Source: Cheilinus undulatus
Lineage: Eukaryota; Chordata; Actinopteri; Labriformes; Labridae
Direction of reading: 5' to 3'
DNA length: 64,000 bases
Assembly (NCBI RefSeq): GCF_018320785.1
Contig: NC_054867.1
Coordinates: 55,377,776 to 55,441,775 of the forward strand
Part shown: positions 23,366 through 34,589 of the stretch, in pieces
Layout: the number at the start of each line of letters is the position of its first letter
Position numbering within the stretch: position 1 is the stretch's first letter
Made by a program: the position numbers and the translations under genes
Notes under the pieces: model-generated
What the model was told of the DNA's origin: nothing
What the model saw: the letters and a program-made list of their open reading frames with translations, nothing else
Database searches by the model: none

Positions 23366-26300
23366 CTACTCCCTGCTTTCATAGGTGTCTTCTAACAGAG
23401 CATTTCCACTGTAGCAGATGGAAGACCATGTAATGGTGGAGCCACGGTAGGACCTGGAAACACAAGTATAACATTGATATAAGTATTTAACCCAGAAGTT
23501 AAGGACGACTGCAGGAAAAATCTGCTGTTTCAAAAGCTTTATTAGCACAGTCATTTTGATCACTTTGATCTTTGTTGATTACTTCTGACAATTTTAACAT
23601 TTCACTCTTTGTTATGCTGATTTTTGCCTCTTGCAACAACCTTTCACCTTTGATTCTGCTGGATTTTACCACTTTTTACCCATTATTGCCTCTCTCAGTC
23701 TATTTCTTGCCCCTGTTCACCAATTTTTGCCACTTTTAAACCCATTTTTTTAAAATTCCAATTCACCACCTTTTCCACCCATTTTTGCCACTTTCTACCC
23801 ATTAAAGTCTATTTAGGAAAAGAGGTTCGCATTTTCAAGAAGGTTATATTCTAGGGCATAAATAATATTTGTTGCTTTGAAAAGTGTGGTTATTATTCAT
23901 GTTAAAAAACATGGTTTCACAGCATAAGTTTACAATGGATCATGATTTCCCTGACCTCCATGGTCCTCCTGTTTGGCTGGGCCCCAGAAAGTTCTCCCCT
24001 TTAACCCCCCTTATAGGCGGGCTTCGGGGGGGATAACCCATGTTAAACCAGATATTTTGTGAGACATGCTGCCGCTATAGCCTTGAACAGCAACACCATC
24101 AATACCAGTAAGCAGCTACCCACTCACAGGTACTTACCCCCTGGCCATGTAGTACAAGACTTCTTTTTGGCTGAGGGGATAATCCCACATCTGGACGTCT
24201 GTCAGCTGACCATAAAAACCTGAAATAGCGATCACAGGCTCACCTGACCACACGTACTGCAAAAACACAGAGAGCATATATGCAGTCATTAGGTCTCATC
24301 TACCAACTGTGAAGAAATGTTCTCCTCAAACCCTCTTGCACAGCTTTTAAGAAGATTCTGATGTCCTCCAAAGCTTTCTTATGTTTCCATTTGTTCTCTA
24401 ACCTTGCAAAGCTGATGGATTTGCCAGACTCCATGTCTGTCATCAGGCAAATCCTTGTTGCAAAGCTCCAATCTGAAATTATTGTGCCGAGTCAGTTTTA
24501 GTGTCTTGGGGTCCTGTAAAGGCACCTGAAGGCACGACCGTGAGCTCCAAATGGATGCTGCTGGATGCAGTGAGTGTGGACCCACCTGTGAGCTGTGATC
24601 CACCAACTGTGGAGGAGACTTGAATGAACTGAAGGCCGGGGGAGCACCAGGTGTATGTGGGATCCAGGCTGAGATGCTCAAGGCGGGTGGGGAAACCTCC
24701 CTCCTGTGGTTCCATGCTGCTCCATATGGAGGGCAGGCATCATCGCCATGGTCTGGAAGAGGAGCACTATTGCTCCAGTCTGGAAGGGAAAGGGTGACGT
24801 GGAGAGTGTGACAACTACAGGGGTACTACACTTCTCTCAGAGCCAGGCAAGGTCCCTGCAGTGATACTGCTAAACAGGATCCATGATCCACTGATCCAAC
24901 ACCAGCGGCCTGAACAGTTAGGCTTTACAGCTAAAAGACAGCATCCTGGCACTTCAGGTCCTCAGTGAGCACTTTCAGGAATTTAATAGAGGGCTGATGC
25001 AGTCTATGTTGAAGCATTTGACTTGGTGAGCAGAGATGCCCTCTGGAGGATTCTGGAGCTCCACAGGATCCCACATTCACTCATCCAGCTGGTGTCTGCC
25101 CTTTATTCTGGTCCAGAGAGTGCTGTGGAGTGTGGTGGCTCCAACCCTGACTTCTTCCCAGTTGATTCTGGGAGCCTCTACACTCTTCAGTACCTGACTG
25201 GATAAAGGGGCGGTAAACCATGGAGTGTCATTTGGCGGTGTCCAGATCACTGACCAGGATTGTGTTGATGATGTTGTGATCCTTGTAGAGACTGTAGATG
25301 TCCTCTCTCCTAACTTGCTGAAGCACTGGGGATGCTCGTCTCCTGGACCAAAACAAGGATCCAGGTGGGGATAGCTTGGATGCTACCATCGAATCTGTGT
25401 CTGTGAATGGTGAGAATGTGGAAGTTGTAGAGCAGTTCACCTACCATGGCAGTGCAATCCAGTGATCTACTGACTGCAAAGCTGAGATCATCTGCAGGTG
25501 CACCTGGAGAGATGAAGGCCTGGAGCAGGCCTGGACAAGGCCCTCAGGAGGCCAGGGCAGTACAGGACCAAAGTTGACGCAGAGAAACTCCAAACGGGGA
25601 ATATACTCACATACCTGTCCTGACCTGATTCTGGTGCTAAAAATATGAAATCTTCCTATTTTGATGTCATTTGGAGCAGCTCATTAGTGGGGATGCTGAG
25701 TAAGCATCCATACTATTGATATTTTCGCATCTGCCATTTTGTTTATTATTCTTCTTCCGTGTCCGCTGTCTCCTCCTTCATACTTTGTCGTATTGACACC
25801 GTTTGAACTTTAAAAAACTCAGTTTCTTCGTCATTCGACTGCTATGACTTTTCTCATTTCTAACTTTAATCATTCTTAAAATATTTAACTTTGTTTAACA
25901 ATGTTAAACAGATGGCAAAATTTCACAAATCTGCACTTTCTTCAACTCCTCATAACTTTGGCACTCCTTGCACTATTTTCACTACTCTATCATACTCTTC
26001 AGCTTCTTGTGCTGTTTTTAGCTAGTTATAATACTTTTTATACTATTTATACTTTTTTTTTTACTAATTTTCTTTTTCTAAAACTCAAATAACATTATTT
26101 CAGATGGGCAAGCCCTTTAAATCCTCTAAATTTGTTTTTTTGTTTACTAAATTCTATATTTTGAGCAATGATTTCACATTGCACTCTTCAGCTTTTATGC
26201 TATTTTCACCTTTTTTCCCCACTATTTTCAGATATTTTCATGGTATTTCCAGCTATTTCTATGCTTTTCAGCCTTTGAATGCCATTTTCAGCTACTTTTA

Positions 26301-29300
26301 TGCTATTTTCAGCTATTTTAAGGCTAATTTCAACTATTTTACGGCTATTATCAGCCTTTTTAGGCTACTTTCAGCTATTTATATCCTTTTTAGCTATTGA
26401 ATGCCATTTTCAGCTACCTTTATGCCATTTTATGCTATTTTTATGCTATTTTCAGCTATTTTTGTGCTTTTGGCTATTTTCAGCAGTTCTTCCACAATTC
26501 AGCTCTCAGCATCCCCACACAATTTCAGCTAAAATTGCAATTGTGATCTAGTTTGGATTGTTTTGACCATTTAAATTCCATTATGGCTATTGAGATCTTC
26601 CCTCTTCTCCTTACAGGAGTGAACAATTCAGCAGTTTAAAAACGTCCCATGGATCCCACACAGGTTTCTCTTCGGTGCTTTCTTGAGGAGAAATTTAAGA
26701 AAAATCTCAGGAAGATATTGGTGAATGAGGCCAAAGTTCAAAGGATCTTTTTGAAAACTTAGACTGGGGGAAAAATCATGAAGTCAGATCATTTTGCAAT
26801 GCCTGCTAAAATTGCTAAAATGCAGAACAGTATGTGCTACTACTTCCTCACCCTAGACTGTAGGATCCTCCTGATGCTCATGTTAGGGCCGCTGAAGACC
26901 TGGGCCACATTGGTCCTGGAGTCCATCGTGAAGCAGAGTCTAGTCCAAATTTCAAATCCCAGATTTGGCCAGAATTGAATGTAAGTTTCCATTGGGTCTG
27001 AGATACTATATCCGAATTTTGTTATTTTGACAAAATACTGTCTGTACTCGAATTTCAGCTCCAGAGGAGTCGTGGATGGATTGAGAGTAAAGATAGAGCG
27101 GATGGTTTTGTCCTTAGAGTCGGCCAGGTAGCGCAGACAAACAGACACACCTGTGGGGAGTGACAGAGAGGTGAAACCAATAAAACAGCAGGAAAGGTGG
27201 AAGTAACAGAAAGTGACTGATGGAAGCTGAGATGATAAAATGTATGGGGGGGGGGTTAACCACAGAATTGGCTGGGCCCTCCGCTGTAATGCTATCAATG
27301 CATGTGTGCTAGCGTCCTGGCTAACAGTTAGCTCATATGAAAGCTAAAAAGTGAGTCAACGATTACTAGGTTCTATTGTTGGAATTATTTATCCATGCTA
27401 CTTTTTGACCCCTTTCCACTCATTTTCCACACATTTTTGCATTTTTATTTAGTCACTTTTAACCATTTTGCCACTTCATGCCTATCAATAGCACTTTTTT
27501 GCCTTTTAAAACAATTTTTGGTGCTTTTTGCCACTTCACAACCTTCGTGTGATTTTTCCCCACTTTTAACCACTCTTGGCAGTTGTTTAACCAATTTTAC
27601 TACTTGATGTCATGTTTAACCAATTTTTACTACTTTTCACCCTGTTTCACTACTTTTTTTGCTGTTTTCAACCAGTTTTTGCTGCCACTTTAGACACATT
27701 TTTTGTCATTTTTAAGATTTGCTGTTTTTTTTACCTTTTTATACAAATTGTTGAAATTAAAAACAGTTTTTGCTGCAACTTTAGACCCATTAGTGCCATT
27801 TTTATCACTTTCAACCTATTTTACCACTATACTTCCATGTCTGCTACTGTTTTGCTACTTCTAACCCATTTTGCTGTTACATACCCTTTTTTTTTCAAAA
27901 CTGCAACAAGTGTTCTTTTTTCTTTTTTTAATTTTCAATCAATTTTTGCTGATTTTTAAACATTTTTATTTTTTTATTTTTTTGCATCTTAACACAGTTT
28001 TGTGTTTTTTAAGCTTTCCAGACATTTTTACCACCATTTTACCACTTTAACCAATTTTTGCTGCTTTACACCCATTTTTGCAATTTTTGGAAATGCTTAA
28101 CCAATTTTTGCTTCTATTTTTGCCTTTTTGTCACATTTTTTAAACAATTTAATTTTTTTTCCAACTACATGTCATTTTTTGTCAGTTTTGCTGGGTTTTG
28201 GATTCTTTTTAATTTTTTAACCATTTTTTTCTGCTTTTCCCATATTTTTTAAAAACTTTTTTTCAACTTCAAACTTTTTCGGATTTGTTTTTAACCTTTG
28301 AAAACATTTTTGCCACACCCTCCACCCATTTTTACCACTTTTAACCTATTTTTGCTTCTTTTGCCCATTTTTGTTGTTTAACAGTCTTTTGCAATGTTAT
28401 AAACCCAAGTTCCACTGCTTTGCCACTTTTAACCCATTTTTGCATTCCATTTTTGCTGTTTTCCCCAATTTTCTTCTCTTTTTCACCATTTGTAATTGTT
28501 TCCAGTTAAGGTTGTCTTAGTTTCTTCTACCTTATTTTCTGGCATCCTGACGCTTGTGCACATCATGGCTTAGCTATTCTGACATTATTTTCCTAAGCAT
28601 GTCTTTCTATGTGCCCATCCTCATTGTCAAAATGACCTAAATAAAAGTAATTGTGTTTAAATCAAATAGGTTTACATTTTGAAAAAAGCTTCATTTGTTC
28701 TTCAGCATTAATACATAAAGTTATTTTTTTGTTTCTTTGACAAGAGTGGTTATTATTCAAGTTAAAAACAAAATATGGAAATCACAGCTTTAAAATGGGC
28801 TCCCCAGATGGGTGGCCTTGTGGGTAAATGATCCATGCTGCCAAAATGTGTTTGATTTACACCACAATCTACAACTGTATTGAAATGTGTATCAGCTAAC
28901 AGCATCAGCTCTCTACTAAGATGAGAACCTCTTCAAAAAAAGTGGAGCCTGTTTCAGTCTGTGTAGTCTGTCAGTGTGCTTACCTGCCAAAGGTGAGGCA
29001 GTCATCATGGGGGACGCGGTGTTGAAAACACCAGGGATAGGACACGCAAAAAAGCGCAGTGACGCACCATCAATCATTGTGAACATCTTCCCTTTTAAAT
29101 TTGTGCCATTTGATCCTGGAAAACAGAGGACAAGCATCAGAATTTGATCAAATCTTCCATTTTACTCAAACAGCATAACCTCAGCTAGTCACAAAAAGAT
29201 GGGTACAAGTGTGGTACAATAATAAAAGTATTTTGAAGAACCAGATTTTTTTAAACATGCAGTTTACTGAAGCCCTACACATACACAATACAGAGCATCC

Positions 29301-31483
29301 ATACATATTAGTTTACGCCATTTTCATGTGAAAACAAAATTCATAGTCGAGACTGCTTTACCCACTACAAGAGGCACAATGTCCGCTTTCAGGGCACCAA
29401 AGAGGACATAGTGTCAACTTTAGTCCACTTACAGGACAACCAAAAAAGAAAATAGTGTCAACTTTAGTCCACTTACAGGACACCAGAGAGGGCACACTGT
29501 CAACTTTAGTCCACTTACAGGACACCAAAAAGGACATAGTGTCAACTTTAGTCCACTTACAGGACAACCAAAAAAGAAAATAGTGTCAACTTTAGTCCAC
29601 TTACAGGACAACCAAAAAAGAAAATAGTGTCAACTTTAGTCCACTTACAGGACACCAAAAAGGACATAGTGTCAACTTTAGTCCACTTACAGGACAACCA
29701 AAAAAGAAAATAGTGTCAACTTTAGTCCACTTACAGGGCACCAAAGAGGGCACACTGTAAACTTTAGTCCACTTACAGGACACCAAAGAGCACAGTGTCA
29801 ACTTTAGTCCACTTACAGGACACCAAAGAGCACAGTGTCAACTTTAGTCCACTTACAGGACAACCAAAAAAGAAAATAGTGTCAACTTTAGTCCACTTAC
29901 AGGACACCAAAAAGGACATAGTGTCAACTTTAGTCCACTTACAGGACAACCAAAAAAGAAAATAGTGTCAACTTTAGTCCACTTACAGGACACCAAAAAG
30001 GACATAGTGTCAACTTTAGTCCACTTACAGGACACCAAAGAGGGCACACTGTAAACTTTAGTCCACTTACAGGACACCAAAGAGGGAACACTGTCAACTT
30101 TAGTCCACTTACAGGACACCAAAGAGCACAGTGTCAACTTTAGTCCACTTACAGGGCACCAAAGAGGGCACACTGTAAACTTTAGTCCACTTACAGGACA
30201 CCAAAGAGGGAACACTGTCAATTTTAGTCCACTTACAGGACACCAAAGAGGGAACACTGTCAACTTTAGTCCAGAATTTCAAAACACTAAACTAAATTTC
30301 CCAGGGAGGTTAAGATTTTATTTAAAGGGATGTTTTTGACCACTTATGGTTTATGGTAACAGCAGAAATACCCAGAAAACATGTTAATTATTTCTTTTAA
30401 ATCCCCCAACTTCAAAGCAAATCCCTTGTCACAAAAATTAAGAAATGCATTTCCTTAAAGTACATGAAATTGATGGAGAATAACCCCTAACATAAGAAAA
30501 ACAAATATCCTGATATTTCTACATGGTATTTATGAAAATTCAAAGGACACCCCTCAACATCGCTATTTAATAAATTCTCCATATTTCAATGGAAATATCA
30601 AAAAAAAGCTAAGCAAATTCTGGTCTAAAAAATAATCAAATCAGATTTCCAAATATTTATAAATATATTTCCCAAATCTCCATGGAAACACCAACTACAT
30701 CAAAGACATTTTTTATTTAATTCACAAACCTAAAACAACTTCCTTTATCCTCAATGGACATTCTGGACAATATCTTAAAAATCAGGAGGGCAGGACTGAT
30801 TGCTATGTTATGTTATGTTCGAGCAGGGTCTTAGGAGGTAAAGCTTCAACCTAAATTAGGAATAATCAGTGTGGGGTTGATTATGTATGATAAGTAGGCC
30901 AGCACACTGCAATATTCTTGGGTTTATGTGGTGAACAAATAGTCTCTCTGGAACAGGTGCCGCATTTACATCCATATTTCTCTCTTTAATTTTACAGACT
31001 CCATATACCTGCCTGAACTATGCTCATTCCCGCCTCGGTATTAACACGTCTCAGTGCGCATGCCTGAAGTATGGGTAGCCCGAGGGACACTAAGCATACA
31101 GAATATAACCTATGACTATAACACACACGGAGCCAAAAGTGTCACAACCAACCCCGGTCTCCCCTAGTATGATTCTTCTAAACTGAGTCATCTATCCTGC
31201 CTCACCAGATCTTTGTCATCGTGTTGTTAGAGAAGTTTCAGAAGCCTTCCCATACCTACTAAAGTGTAAACTGTGTTGTTTTACCGTCGTTTGATCAGAA
31301 AGTCGTCAAACGTGCCCTAAATTCACTTCAGTTCCTACCGGGTGTCCATGATGACGGCGCTGTCGCCCTTGCGGCCCTTTGGACGTTAGATTTCAGGTCA
31401 TGGATGAACGTCAATCCAGAGTTGGCGATGAGCAGCGCTGCGGACGTCAACGTCATCACCATGACAACGTAAAACAGCTTCAT
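23366..31483 (-). CDS. Pentraxin-like gene B (5 exons, no repeat insert)
   Basis: Exons in transcript order are 31483-31339, 29115-28984, 27150-26852, 24256-24138 and 23453-23366, giving about 260 residues with GT-AG introns in phases 1,1,0,2. The start at 31483 (MKLFYVVMVMTLTSAALLI) is the first in-frame ATG and aligns with the hydrophobic leader of gene A. Exon 2 is only 132 nt and has the first beta strand (NLKGKMFTM) but no amplified repeat, so it is the compact form of the family. Exon 3 is exactly as long as in gene A (299 nt) and keeps both pentraxin cysteines (SVCLRYL, RLCFTMD) and an NMS sequon. Exon 4 reads GQLTDVQMWDYPL; exon 5 ends LLEDTYESRE. It is the most diverged in exon 4, with residues changed in the otherwise shared PVIDIPGF segment. 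Extra Cys residues occur in exon 2 (FFACP) and exon 5 (SSICYS). No disabling change was seen, so it is probably functional. Confidence 0.82.
24403..24500. mobile_element. MITE fragment, GCAAAGCTGATGGAT family
   Basis: About 95 bp matching the left part of the element at 8031. Gene B intron 3. Confidence 0.5.
24600..25630 (+). mobile_element. Non-LTR retrotransposon reverse-transcriptase fragment
   Basis: Broken frames read LKAGGAPGVCGIQAEMLKAG, then a PEQ.GFT-like block, DALWRILELHRIPHSLIQ, and LVSALYSGPESAVECG, in the order found in LINE reverse transcriptases (RTE/L1-like). Several stops and frameshifts make it inactive. It lies in gene B intron 3, antisense to the gene. Confidence 0.75.
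25687..26518. mobile_element. DNA element with 14-bp TIRs and TTTTCAGCTA interior
   Basis: Perfect inverted termini GTGGGGATGCTGAG and CTCAGCATCCCCAC bracket an AT-rich element whose right half is a degenerate array of TTTTCAGCTATTTTTATGCT. Gene B intron 3. Confidence 0.75.
27395..28470. repeat. Degenerate TTTTTGCCACTTTTAACCC array
   Basis: T-rich, loosely periodic (about 20-30 bp) sequence in gene B intron 2, akin to arrays at 7.0, 23.6, 33.3, 48.0 and 53.9 kb. Long open frames here are composition artefacts. Confidence 0.75.
29350..30272. repeat. About 42-bp minisatellite in gene B intron 1
   Basis: About 21 units of CAACTTTAGTCCACTTACAG followed by a variable spacer of ACCAAAAAGGACATAGTGT or shorter. 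Spacer length differences break the frame between units. Confidence 0.95.
30275..31335. other. Gene B intron 1, nothing recognised
   Basis: AT-rich to 30780, then mixed sequence with AATATTCTTGGGTTTATGTG and a GC-richer patch at 31030-31170. No exon or element was identified. Confidence 0.35.
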
Positions 31484-31681
31484 CCTCACGCGCACAGTGT
31501 CTGTCCTTCTGGTCTGGTCTTCGGGTCTCTCTTCTCTGTTGAAGTGACTACTGGGGTCTCTCCGCACAAGCCTCACTTTTTCTTTTTTGAATAAACTTTA
31601 TTAAAAAAAAAAAAAGTACAAAGACAACAGGGGGAGTCCAGGGGCGACGTAAGACTTGTTCTCTATTGAAGTAAATCAGTT

Positions 31682-32235
31682 AACCTGACAGGCCAGATGG
31701 ATTTGTTCCACACATCCATCTGGGAAAGCTTCCATAGGAAATGTTTGAGAAAAGGCAGAGGATCTGAAAAAAAAACTCGGAGCGTGATTGGGTGAACATT
31801 CTGTCTGTCACATCTCTACGGGCCAATAAGAGCAACAAAACACATGACGTAGCTGCTATCGAGCTACACCTGCGCAGCTACTGAGGAATAACTCAAAACA
31901 TGGCGACTATAGACATGTAAGTACTTGACTTTTTCGTTTTTGAAAAGAAAACAACTCACTGCTGTTCTTTGTTCTTCTTTTAACCAAGAAATGTCGTCAA
32001 GTTCTGATAAAACTGGCGCTTTAGCGGCATCCACGCTAATCTCTTCCTCCATAACTGCTCCAGCTCTTGCTGCTGCTTGTTTATGTCACGACTCTGCTGA
32101 GCCTGAAAGTACCGCCCCTCGTTGCTGATTGGTCCTGTCACTTTCTAACCGGGCCCAAACGTTCAGATGGGAGCTTTGCCAGATGGATTCACCAGAGAGA
32201 AACAAGGAAAAACGGGCGCATCCGTCTGCTTTGCT
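31682..32235. mobile_element. MITE, GCAAAGCTGATGGAT family, upstream of gene B
   Basis: Matches the 45332-45763 copy in inverted orientation over most of its length, including GAAATGTCGTCAAGTTCTGA-type and GCTGCTGCTTGTTTATGTCA-type blocks. Confidence 0.65.
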
Positions 32236-32241
32236 AGGGTA

Positions 32242-33064
32242 TAAATCAGTGTCATCTGGGTTTGAATTTGAATTTCTAAAATGGAATTTTTTTAGCATCA
32301 AAATTGGATTTTGAATTTGACAAACTATCAAGTTAGCACCGATTTTTTTTTTGCCACTGAATTTTTTTATCCAATGTGAAAATAAATTCAGTGTAAAAAA
32401 AAAAAAAAAAACAATGTCTCAAAAAAGTCCATTTTTAAAAATTCAACATCGAAAAAAAATCAGTGTCAAAAAATTCAATCTAAAAAAAAAAAAAAAATTC
32501 AACAGCAAAATGTTTGACTTCAGCATCAAAAGAGACTGAGTATACCAGGGAGAAGCAATCGATCCCTGTCACAATTGATCTAACATCCAGCCAATCAGGT
32601 TACGCTCCCTCGGTCATGTGACAGAGACCCGGAAAGACCCGCGATGTGTAGGGTAACATCTAGTACTGAATTTTATGAACACAAATGGCAGAGAAAGTAG
32701 ACACGCGTACTAAGGCACAATCTCCTCCGCTGGCTGACATTACTTTGTGAATCTCTGTCACATGACCGAGGGACCTTAACCTGATTGGCTGGACGTTAAA
32801 TCAATTGAGACAGGGATCGATTGCTTCTCCCTGGTTTAGTCGGTCTCTTTTGATGCTGAAGTTGAAAATTTTTGCTGTTGAATTTTTTGACACTGAATTT
32901 TTTGAGACATTGAATTTTTTTACACTGAATTTATTTTCGCATTGGATTAGAATTCAGTGGCAAAAAAACTGGTGCTAGTTTGATGGTTTTTCAAATTCAA
33001 AATCCAATTTTGATGCTAAAAAAATTCAGTTTTAGAAATTCAAAGTCAGATGGCACTGATTTAC
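32242..33064. mobile_element. Foldback element with arms of more than 300 bp
   Basis: Left arm about 32242-32632 and right arm about 32750-33064 are inverted copies (for example AGCATCAAAATTGGATTTTG near the tips and CAGCCAATCAGGTTACG-type near the loop) around a 118-bp spacer. Arms are rich in ATTCAGTGT/AAAATTCA words. No coding capacity. Confidence 0.8.
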
Positions 33065-33654
33065 TTCTGTATTTCTCTTTTTTTACCAATAGCAAGCATG
33101 TAACTGAGTAGTTTTTGGGGCACATCTACTTTTTGAGTAGGCTACATTTTAAAACCAAGACTTTTACTTACTTGTACTTGAGAACTCTTGACCCTCCCCA
33201 GCTGTGAAGTATTGATATGATATCAATGCATGTGTGTTAGATCAGTAGCATCGGTGCTAGCGTACTGGCTAACAGTTACCTCAATGTGGAGCTGAAAAGT
33301 GTGTCAAGCTGTTTTGAGTTCTGATTATGTATTGGTGCCACTTTTTAACCACTTTTCATCACGGTTTCTGCCCATTTTTTCCTCATTTGTTTTCATATTA
33401 AACCCAATTTTGCAATTTTTCGCCAATCTTTGCTTCTTTTAACCATTTTAACTACTTTAGCTTCCCATTTTGCCCCTTTTAAACAATTTTTGCCATTTTT
33501 AAACACAATTTTTACCTTACATATTTACGACTGTTAGCCACTTTCTGACACCTTTAACCCATTTTGTGCCACTTATCAACTGCTTTTCACTATTTTTACC
33601 ATCCATTTTTGCCTAAATTTTCTTTCTTAACCAATTTTTCTGCTTTTTGCCACT

Positions 33655-34430
33655 TTTAAAGGGGACATGTTATGCAAAATCACTTTTTCAGGCTTTTCTT
33701 ACAAAAATATGTGCCCCTGGTCTGTCCACAATCCCCCCCCAAAAATCAGAAAAATCCACTCCTCCCCCCTCTCTTTCTCCAACAACTTCAGACCTATCCT
33801 TAGATATAAAGTTTATTATAATTTTTCAATATTATTTATGTTTTTATGGTCTTGTTGTCATTAGAATCACAAATTCTTTTCAATGGCAAAAACACAAAAT
33901 ATGCAATATTTTCCAAAAATGTGGTGCAAAGTGAAACATTTGTGAAGGAAATATATCAGTCTTGACCATGTCAATAATTGATAACAGTATTGATTTTAAT
34001 GCAATATTATCTTTGGCACAATGAGAATTTTAAGAATAATGTACACTCTTCAACCTCATGTACACAAACGGTCTGTCTCATAAAAGAGCTATAAAAATGT
34101 AATACTTTTTTTTTTTTTTTACTTTCACTGCATCAGATCTTTCCAATAACTTCAGACCTATCCATACATATAAGTTTTATTATAATTTTTCAGTAATTTT
34201 CATGCTTTTATGGTCTTTTCGTCTTTAGAACCCCTTATTTTTTTAACAGGAAAAACACAAAATAAGCAATATTTTCCAAAAATGAGGTGCAGAGTGAAAT
34301 ATTTGTGATGAAGATATTACAGCCTTGACCATGCTAATAATTGACAGCAATGTCGTTTTTAATGCATTATTATTTTGGAACAATGAGAGTTGAAAAAAAA
34401 AACTTGCGAATGAATCCTCAGGTTTTATAT
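33655..34430. repeat. Repeat remnant with a direct duplication
   Basis: GGGGACATGTTATGCAAAAT at 33661 resembles the end of a fish DNA element. Segment 33785-34070 is repeated directly at 34140-34420 (AACTTCAGACCTATCC, then GCAATATTTTCCAAAAATG). The right copy overlaps the expected 3' region of gene C. Confidence 0.6.
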
Positions 34431-34589
34431 CCAGATGAGGATTTTTGTCCGCTTAGTAAAGAACAGAAGTTAAATCTCCTTCCTTAATGCTTCCATTTAC
34501 ACTCTTATTCTCTCTTTCTCTCTCCTCTTCTGAGGACTCTTCTTCTCTCCTTTAGGGTGTCGTCATTTTCCTCTGTGGCTGCTGATTTG

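Noticed and set aside
26104-28260. Several Phe-rich plus-strand ORFs
   Set aside because: T-rich degenerate repeat composition in gene B introns yields Phe-rich frames without stops.
29350-30272. Regular repeats considered as a CRISPR-like array
   Set aside because: Spacers are not unique, the repeats are near contiguous, and the genome is eukaryotic; it is an intronic minisatellite.
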